A model generated the notes under the pieces. The model ran no database searches and was not told where the DNA came from. It saw nothing but the letters and a program-made list of their open reading frames with translations. Below are positions 13,560-18,696 of a stretch of 18,696 nt of DNA, piece by piece (the first letter of the stretch is position 1; every line of letters begins with the position of its first letter). The DNA is from an uncultured Bacilli bacterium (GTDB taxonomy: Bacteria > Bacillota_I > Bacilli_A > RF39 > UBA660). Where the stretch lies: NCBI GenBank assembly GCA_934090775.1, contig CAKOKF010000015.1, positions 1 to 18,696 on the forward strand. Direction: 5' to 3'. The translations under genes were made by a program, and so were the position numbers.

Positions 13560-15182
13560 TTAGTTATTGGATAAAACTGCTGCTAACGCTGGATACATTT
13601 GTTTTTTACGAGAAACCATGTCCGGTAAATAAGTTCCTTCAGAAACATTTTTGATTTTATAGGCTTCACCAACTATTTCTTCTACGCCTGTACTATAAAG
13701 TAGATATGAACCATTGCGAATCGCATCAGTAACAAATAAGACAGCTAATTTATAATTGTTTTTTTGACACATTTCATCCAAATGTGCTACGTACTTAGGC
13801 ATGTCTTTAGCTATTTCATCAAAATCTAAGGTCATAACTTGACCGATACCAATGGAAGTTTCTCCTAACTTAAAAGTTTTGAAATCTTGTTCAACAATTT
13901 CAGGAATTGACATACCAGCAATCGAAGAACCAGCCTTTAACATTGCCATACCATACTCTTGAATATCTAAATTAGCAATAGCAGCCAATTTGCGAGCAAC
14001 TTCAACATCCATATCAGTTGTAGTTGGACTCTTTAGTAATAGAGTATCTGATAAAATTGCGCTTAGCATTAAGCCAGCAATTTGACTTGGTATTTCAATA
14101 TTATTTTCTTTATATATTTGATAAATTAAAGTACATGTACAACCTACTGGCATTGAACGGAATTGAATTGGCATTTGTGTACCTAAATTTCCTAAATTAT
14201 GGTGATCGATGATTTCCATTATGTCAGCTTCTTCTAAGCCATCAACGCTTTGAATAGGTTGATTGTGGTCAACTAAAATAACTTTATATTTTTCATAGTT
14301 ATTTTGATCAATTAACCTTAACATACCAATACAAGTGTTATCTTGATTTACAATAGGATAATTTGTATGACCAAATTTATTAGAAATACTTACGAAATTA
14401 TCACGATAATCAGAATCAGTAAACTTAACAGGATTTGGATTAATATTTATAGTTTCAATATAATTACATAATTTCATACGATTAGCAGTAACATAAGTAG
14501 AATCAGGTGTACTAATAACATTAATCTTTTTAGCTTTAGCTTTTTCTAATAATTCTTCAGGGAAAACTCTATCACCTACAATAATAATTAATTTAACACC
14601 ACAATCGATAGCATAATCAATGATAAATTGTCTATCAGCAACGATTAAAATATTATTATTAGTTAATTCAATTCCTTCGGTAAATGTCTTACTCTTATAA
14701 GCAGCCGCAATTATTTCGCCTTTAATTTCATCATCAAATTTTAAAACTTCTTTACCATTTAAAACTTCTAAAATATTAGCATAAGAAGTATTTAATTCAT
14801 AAATATCTCCTTCAATAATATTTTTAGCCATTTCTTTAACATTAACATAACCTTTTAGTTTCTTATTTTCGTCAACAAGAGGTAGGCCAGTTACGCCTAA
14901 AGTTTGCAATTTTTCAAAAGTTTTAGCAATTGATGAATGTTCATTAATATAAGCGTCCTTTAAATAAGACATATTTTTTATTTGAACTTTAACGTCATTT
15001 AGATAATGTGGTTCCTCAACTTTAAAATAATTTAATACAAATTTTGTTTCTTTATTGATATTACCTAATACTCTTGGTTCAGTAGTCCAACCCAACTTAT
15101 TCTTTAAATAAGAATAACTAATTGAGGCGCATACTGAATCAGTATCAGGTTTTTTATGACCAATTACGTATGTCATCTTCAT
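13560..15182 (-). CDS. ppaC: Manganese-dependent inorganic pyrophosphatase (family II) with CBS-DRTGG-CBS insert
   Basis: A cytoplasmic DHH-family enzyme that hydrolyses pyrophosphate to phosphate, pulling biosynthetic reactions forward. The 540-residue product is the long regulated form. It has the N-terminal DHH motif GHKKPDTDSVCAS (residues 8-20), CBS 1 at about 67-125, a DRTGG domain at about 140-240, CBS 2 at about 250-300, then ILVDHNQP and IIDHHNLG (metal ligands), and a C-terminal DHHA2 domain ending VSRKKQMYPALAAVL, which binds substrate. CBS-DRTGG pyrophosphatases are controlled by adenine nucleotides, including diadenosine polyphosphates, so control by energy state is expected. The start MKMTYVIGHKK follows GAAGTG; the ATG two codons later is also possible. 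An extended -10 promoter is at 15213-15221. Confidence 0.95.
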   Translation of the reverse strand: MKMTYVIGHKKPDTDSVCASISYSYLKNKLGWTTEPRVLGNINKETKFVLNYFKVEEPHYLNDVKVQIKNMSYLKDAYINEHSSIAKTFEKLQTLGVTGLPLVDENKKLKGYVNVKEMAKNIIEGDIYELNTSYANILEVLNGKEVLKFDDEIKGEIIAAAYKSKTFTEGIELTNNNILIVADRQFIIDYAIDCGVKLIIIVGDRVFPEELLEKAKAKKINVISTPDSTYVTANRMKLCNYIETININPNPVKFTDSDYRDNFVSISNKFGHTNYPIVNQDNTCIGMLRLIDQNNYEKYKVILVDHNQPIQSVDGLEEADIMEIIDHHNLGNLGTQMPIQFRSMPVGCTCTLIYQIYKENNIEIPSQIAGLMLSAILSDTLLLKSPTTTDMDVEVARKLAAIANLDIQEYGMAMLKAGSSIAGMSIPEIVEQDFKTFKLGETSIGIGQVMTLDFDEIAKDMPKYVAHLDEMCQKNNYKLAVLFVTDAIRNGSYLLYSTGVEEIVGEAYKIKNVSEGTYLPDMVSRKKQMYPALAAVLSNN

Positions 15183-15212
15183 TTTTACTACACTTCTTTC
15201 TTTAATAGGGTT

Positions 15213-15221
15213 ATTATAACA
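15213..15221 (-). promoter_or_regulatory. Extended -10 promoter of the pyrophosphatase gene
   Basis: TGTTATAAT on the minus strand: the extended-10 TG and a perfect TATAAT (15213-15218), with a TTCAAA-like -35 16 bases upstream. The predicted start is near 15206, about 24 bases before the ATG. No convincing terminator was found between uvrB and this point, so some read-through from uvrB is possible. Confidence 0.6.
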
Positions 15222-15306
15222 TAATTTTTTCTTATTTGAATAGATAGATATTATTTTTTTATTAGCTTTTTGCTTAATTAAGTCGCATTTCTAATAAAAA
15301 TCAATA

Positions 15307-17262
15307 TTATTTATTCGATTTCATTTCAAATAAAATATCTCTTAATTCCATAGCTCTTTCGAAATCTAAATTCTTAGCAGCCTCATTCATTTGAGTTTCA
15401 ATTGATTGCATTAATAATACTTTATCTTTTTTACTCATTTTTGGCTTTTCTTTACCAGTTTCATCTTTTATTTCATTAGATACTACTTCTCTTATTTCTT
15501 TTATAATAGTTTTTGGCGTGATGTGGTGAGTTTTGTTATATTCTTCTTGAATGTGACGGCGACGGTTTGTTTCTTTAATAGTCTCGTTCATGGCTTCGCT
15601 CATCGTATCAGCATACATTATGACGTGACCGTTTGCATTTCTTGCAGCGCGCCCTACTGTTTGAATTAAACTCCTTGTACTTCTTAAGAAACCTTGTTTA
15701 TCCGCATCCATTATACAAATTAAAGATACTTCTGGAATATCAATACCTTCTCTTAAAAGATTTATTCCAACTACACAATCATATTTACCGCTTCTTAAAT
15801 CATGAATGATTTTTAAACGATCAAGAGTTTTAACTTCACTATGTAAATATGCTACTTTAATTCCTACTTCTTTTAAATAATTAGTTAATTCCTCAGCCAT
15901 TCTAATAGTCAAAGTGGTAATAAGTACTCTCTCATTTTTATTTTTACGAATATTTATTTCCGAAATAATATCATCGACTTGTCCTTCAGTTTTACGAACT
16001 TCAATTTCAGGATCTAATAGACCAGTTGGTCTAATTATTTGTTCTACATATTTGTTATGAGTATGTTCTAATTCATAATCTCCAGGCGTTGCAGAAACAT
16101 AGATTACTTGATTTATTTTTTTCTCAAATTCTTCATATTTTAATGGACGATTATCTAAAGCACTTGGTAATCTAAAACCATAGTCTACTAAGGTTTGTTT
16201 TCGCATTCTATCGCCATTGTACATGCCACGAACTTGGGGTAATGTAACATGAGATTCATCAACTACTAACAAAAAATCTTTTGAAAAGAAATCAATTAAG
16301 GTGGAAGGAGTCTCTCCTTCACCACGTAAAGCTAGGTGGCGAGAGTAATTTTCAACTCCATTACAAAATCCTGTTTCCTTAAGCATTTCAATATCATAAT
16401 TTACTCTTTCTCTTAGTCTTTGTTCTTCTAACAATTTATTATTATCTTTAAAATACTGTAAACGACTGTCCAGTTCCGCTTGGATTCTTCTTACGGCTTC
16501 TTGTAATTTTTCTTTGCTAGTTACAAAGTGAGTAGCTGGAAAAATAGAGATATTTTTAACTTGTTTTTCTAAAGCACCAGTTAAGGGATCAAATATACAT
16601 ATGCGATCTACTTCATCGCCAAATAATTCGATTTTTATACCGTGAGACTTTTCACTAGCTAGAATAATGTCAATAGTATCGCCATGAACTCTAAAAGTAC
16701 CACGATGAAAATCTAAATCATTTCGCTCATAAGTCATATCAATTAAGCGATTTAATATTTCACCTCTACTGATTTTTTGACCTACACTTAAAATTAGCAT
16801 AGAATTAACATAATCTTCTTTATCCCCAATGCCATAAATACAAGAAACTGAAGCAACGACAATAACATCGCGGTTATTAATTAGACTTGATGTTGCACCA
16901 TGACGAAGTTCATCTATTTCATCATTAATTGAACTGTCCTTTTCTATATATGTATCACTAGAAGGAACGTAAGCTTCCGGTTGATAGTAATCATAATAAG
17001 AGACAAAATATTCAACATGATTATGAGGAAAAAATTCTTTTAGTTCACTATATAATTGACCTGCTAATGTTTTATTATGAGCAAGAACTAAAGTCGGCTT
17101 ATTCGTTTTGGCGATAACGTTTGCAATAGTAAATGTTTTGCCGGTACCTGTTGCTCCTAATAATACTTGCTCTTTTTTTCCTTCATTAATACCTTCTACT
17201 AATTCTTTTATAGCTTCCGGTTGATCTCCACTTGGTTGATATTTAGATACTAACTCAAACAT
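15307..17262 (-). CDS. uvrB: Excinuclease ABC subunit B
   Basis: UvrB is the helicase-like damage-verification subunit that UvrA loads on DNA and that recruits UvrC for incision. The 651-residue product is full length. It has Walker A LLGATGTGKTFTIANV (about 35-50), the damage-binding beta-hairpin region YYQPEAYVPSSDTYIEKD, DESH in motif II, helicase motifs V and VI (LLREGIDIPEVSLICIMDAD, then RSLIQTVGRAARN) and the C-terminal UVR coiled coil (AAKNLDFERAMELRDILFEM) that contacts UvrC. The ATG at 17260-17262 follows TTGGAGGT. No SOS-type LexA box of the Bacillus kind was recognised upstream. uvrA, the usual partner, is not adjacent. The neighbours are the pyrophosphatase downstream and a dehydrogenase upstream. 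Confidence 0.97.
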   Translation of the reverse strand: MFELVSKYQPSGDQPEAIKELVEGINEGKKEQVLLGATGTGKTFTIANVIAKTNKPTLVLAHNKTLAGQLYSELKEFFPHNHVEYFVSYYDYYQPEAYVPSSDTYIEKDSSINDEIDELRHGATSSLINNRDVIVVASVSCIYGIGDKEDYVNSMLILSVGQKISRGEILNRLIDMTYERNDLDFHRGTFRVHGDTIDIILASEKSHGIKIELFGDEVDRICIFDPLTGALEKQVKNISIFPATHFVTSKEKLQEAVRRIQAELDSRLQYFKDNNKLLEEQRLRERVNYDIEMLKETGFCNGVENYSRHLALRGEGETPSTLIDFFSKDFLLVVDESHVTLPQVRGMYNGDRMRKQTLVDYGFRLPSALDNRPLKYEEFEKKINQVIYVSATPGDYELEHTHNKYVEQIIRPTGLLDPEIEVRKTEGQVDDIISEINIRKNKNERVLITTLTIRMAEELTNYLKEVGIKVAYLHSEVKTLDRLKIIHDLRSGKYDCVVGINLLREGIDIPEVSLICIMDADKQGFLRSTRSLIQTVGRAARNANGHVIMYADTMSEAMNETIKETNRRRHIQEEYNKTHHITPKTIIKEIREVVSNEIKDETGKEKPKMSKKDKVLLMQSIETQMNEAAKNLDFERAMELRDILFEMKSNK

Positions 17263-17577
17263 ATTTTAACCTCCAATACATTTATAGTTTATTTAATTAT
17301 TAAGTCTTAATACTAAAAAATATTTTTTATGTAGCAATTTTAATATTTTACAATTTTTTCGAAGAAAAAGGCAATATAATATCGTCAAAATTACTAGTTA
17401 TAAACTTTTATAAGAAAAAATAAACTTAAAGTGTTTTTTGTAATATTGATAAGATTTCGCTTATAATTCTAGCATTATTTATTAATAAAAACAAGAAAAA
17501 AGAACTACACTTGTTAATGTGAAGTTCTAGGTATTGATTGTATCTTTTGGTTAAAAATTTAAAATAGTAAACTAAAT
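17263..17577. other. 315-base AT-rich gap between dehydrogenase and uvrB
   Basis: It contains the dehydrogenase terminator (17496-17528) and the uvrB ribosome binding site. The rest must hold the uvrB promoter, but several weak AT-rich candidates compete and none stands out. No open frame looks coding. Confidence 0.6.
17496..17528 (-). terminator. Rho-independent terminator of the dehydrogenase gene
   Basis: A 10-position stem with one central mismatch (17501-17510 with 17519-17528, AGAACTACAC/GTGAAGTTCT), an 8-base loop and a T-run on the minus strand (17501-17496). It lies 50 bases after the stop codon. Confidence 0.85.
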
Positions 17578-18606
17578 TTAGTTATTCATTTTAATAACAA
17601 ATTTAATTGGACAATCTAAACCCTTTTCAAAATTTTGCAAAGATGTTTGAACATCTTCCATTTCTATTTCTTTTGCGTATGGTTCAAGATCAAGTTTGCC
17701 TTCATGCATTAATTCAATGACACTATCAAATTCTTTGGTTGTGAAAAACAAACTTCCCGATAAATGATATTCGCTATTTACAAAATTAAAAACATTTATT
17801 TCAGGAGCATTGCCATATGCTATTAAAACCATTTGACCACCTTTTTTTAAATTATTTAATCCCATTGTACTAGCTTTTTGATTGCCTGAACATTCAATAA
17901 CGGCATCAAAACCTTTTGGAGCTACCTCTTTTAATTTTTCTTCAATTTGGTCATCCTTAGCATCAAAGGCTTTTTTAACGTAACCAGAAGCTGTTACTAA
18001 TTTTATTCGATCATTATTTGTTTCGGTAATATAAACATCTTTAATGCCTAAAGCATGAGCACAAGCAGCCGTAAACATACCGATTGGGCCACATCCTGTT
18101 ATTAATATTTTGCTTTGTTCATTTACTTTAGCTAATCTTAAACCATGCATGGATATAGAAGCTGGTTCTACCATAGCACCTGCTGTAAAGCTAACATTAT
18201 TTGGTAAAAATCTAACCATATCTTCTCTTACTGCTACATATTGGCCATAACCACCATCGCTGCCAATTCCAGGTCCACCTTCTAACACATGATCACAAAT
18301 ATTTTCGCGACCACTTCCACAAAATTCACATGTGTCTTTTAAGCAAGAATCTATTTCCATAGCAACCACTCTATCGCCGTTTTTAAAAGTTTTACTATCA
18401 CCAGCATCATATATTTCACCAGCAAATTCATGACCAATTACAAAATTAGTCCCCGCATTATAACCAGTTTGCCATATCATGTGTATGTCAGAGCCACATA
18501 TGCCCGTCCTTTTAACTTTTATAACAACTTTATTTCCAGTAGCTTTTGGAATTTCTTTTTCAATTATAGCAAATTTTTTGGGTTCTACCAAAGTTAATGC
18601 TTTCAT
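17578..18606 (-). CDS. Zinc-dependent medium-chain alcohol/polyol dehydrogenase
   Basis: A 342-residue member of the MDR superfamily, closest in pattern to the threonine, sorbitol and butanediol dehydrogenases, which oxidise alcohols with NAD(P). The catalytic zinc ligands are visible as GICGSD (Cys37) and IGHEFAGE (His59, Glu60), with VEPASISMHG further on. The structural zinc lobe has Cys88, Cys93, Cys96 and Cys104; the first spacing is longer than the usual CxxC. The Rossmann motif is ITGCGPIGMFTAA (GxGxxG), followed by DVYITETNNDRIKL; the Glu-Thr-Asn there does not decide between NAD and NADP. The substrate is not readable. It is monocistronic, with an extended -10 promoter upstream and its own terminator. 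The ATG at 18604-18606 follows AGGTGAT at a slightly long spacing. Confidence 0.9.
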   Translation of the reverse strand: MKALTLVEPKKFAIIEKEIPKATGNKVVIKVKRTGICGSDIHMIWQTGYNAGTNFVIGHEFAGEIYDAGDSKTFKNGDRVVAMEIDSCLKDTCEFCGSGRENICDHVLEGGPGIGSDGGYGQYVAVREDMVRFLPNNVSFTAGAMVEPASISMHGLRLAKVNEQSKILITGCGPIGMFTAACAHALGIKDVYITETNNDRIKLVTASGYVKKAFDAKDDQIEEKLKEVAPKGFDAVIECSGNQKASTMGLNNLKKGGQMVLIAYGNAPEINVFNFVNSEYHLSGSLFFTTKEFDSVIELMHEGKLDLEPYAKEIEMEDVQTSLQNFEKGLDCPIKFVIKMNN

Positions 18607-18633
18607 TTAAATAAATCACCTATCCTTGATTTT

Positions 18634-18642
18634 ATTATACCA
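18634..18642 (-). promoter_or_regulatory. Extended -10 promoter of the dehydrogenase gene
   Basis: TGGTATAAT on the minus strand: the extended-10 TG and a perfect TATAAT (18634-18639), about 28 bases before the ATG. No clear -35 at 17 bases. The sequence from here to the right edge is AT-rich with no gene seen. Confidence 0.6.
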
Positions 18643-18696
18643 AAGAAAAGCAAAATAAATAACAAATTTATATAATTATTTTTTAAATATGTAAAG

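Noticed and set aside
14024..14212. A plus-strand 62-codon frame inside the pyrophosphatase gene.
   Set aside because: It lies within the conserved DHH region of ppaC and is a mirror of its coding.
17263..17528. A LexA/SOS box upstream of uvrB, prompted by the GAAC...GTTC at 17502-17527.
   Set aside because: Those bases form the dehydrogenase terminator hairpin; the spacing between half-sites is far larger than a Bacillus SOS box, and no other match was seen upstream of uvrB or uvrA.

Overview
The window is AT-rich DNA from a Bacillota (Firmicutes) bacterium. It uses the standard code: the SigH gene ends in TGA, tryptophan is TGG throughout, and no gene has an in-frame TGA. The very low GC, compact overlapping genes and gene content suggest a host-associated Bacilli lineage near the Mollicutes or Erysipelotrichales (RF39-type gut bacteria). 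That placement is inference. Most genes lie on the minus strand.

Positions 1-2468 (all minus) hold a translation/transcription core reading mrnC > rlmB > sigH > secE > nusG, with nusG cut by the left edge. It is the Bacillus sigH-region order without yacP and rpmG. mrnC/rlmB, rlmB/sigH and secE/nusG overlap, and secE has its own promoter. Positions 2469-2731 are intergenic, with a terminator-like hairpin and two perfect DnaA boxes 22 bp apart. Positions 2732-4487 are an lgt-trxB operon (lipoprotein maturation, thioredoxin reduction). Positions 4719-8466 hold a radical SAM/SPASM gene followed by uvrA, which has its own terminator.

Positions 8555-13462 are the accessory part, with switching strands. 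A gene of unknown function (minus) appears to lose its C-terminus to a one-base frameshift. It diverges from a plus-strand pair: an XRE repressor and an ImmA/IrrE-type metallopeptidase with an N-terminal zinc ribbon. Next come tspO (minus), a HAD-like protein whose 5' end appears frameshifted and whose DxD motif is ExE (plus), an SDR oxidoreductase (minus) and a small DUF1294 membrane protein (plus).

Positions 13560-18606 (minus) return to a core: a zinc-type medium-chain dehydrogenase with its own terminator, then uvrB, then a CBS/DRTGG-type manganese inorganic pyrophosphatase. uvrB and uvrA, often adjacent, are separated here by about 7.8 kb containing the accessory genes.

No tRNA, rRNA, CRISPR array, transposase, integrase or convincing insertion sequence was seen. 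The best leads are the zinc-ribbon ImmA/XRE pair, the ExE HAD-like protein with its homopolymer frameshift, and the paired DnaA boxes.
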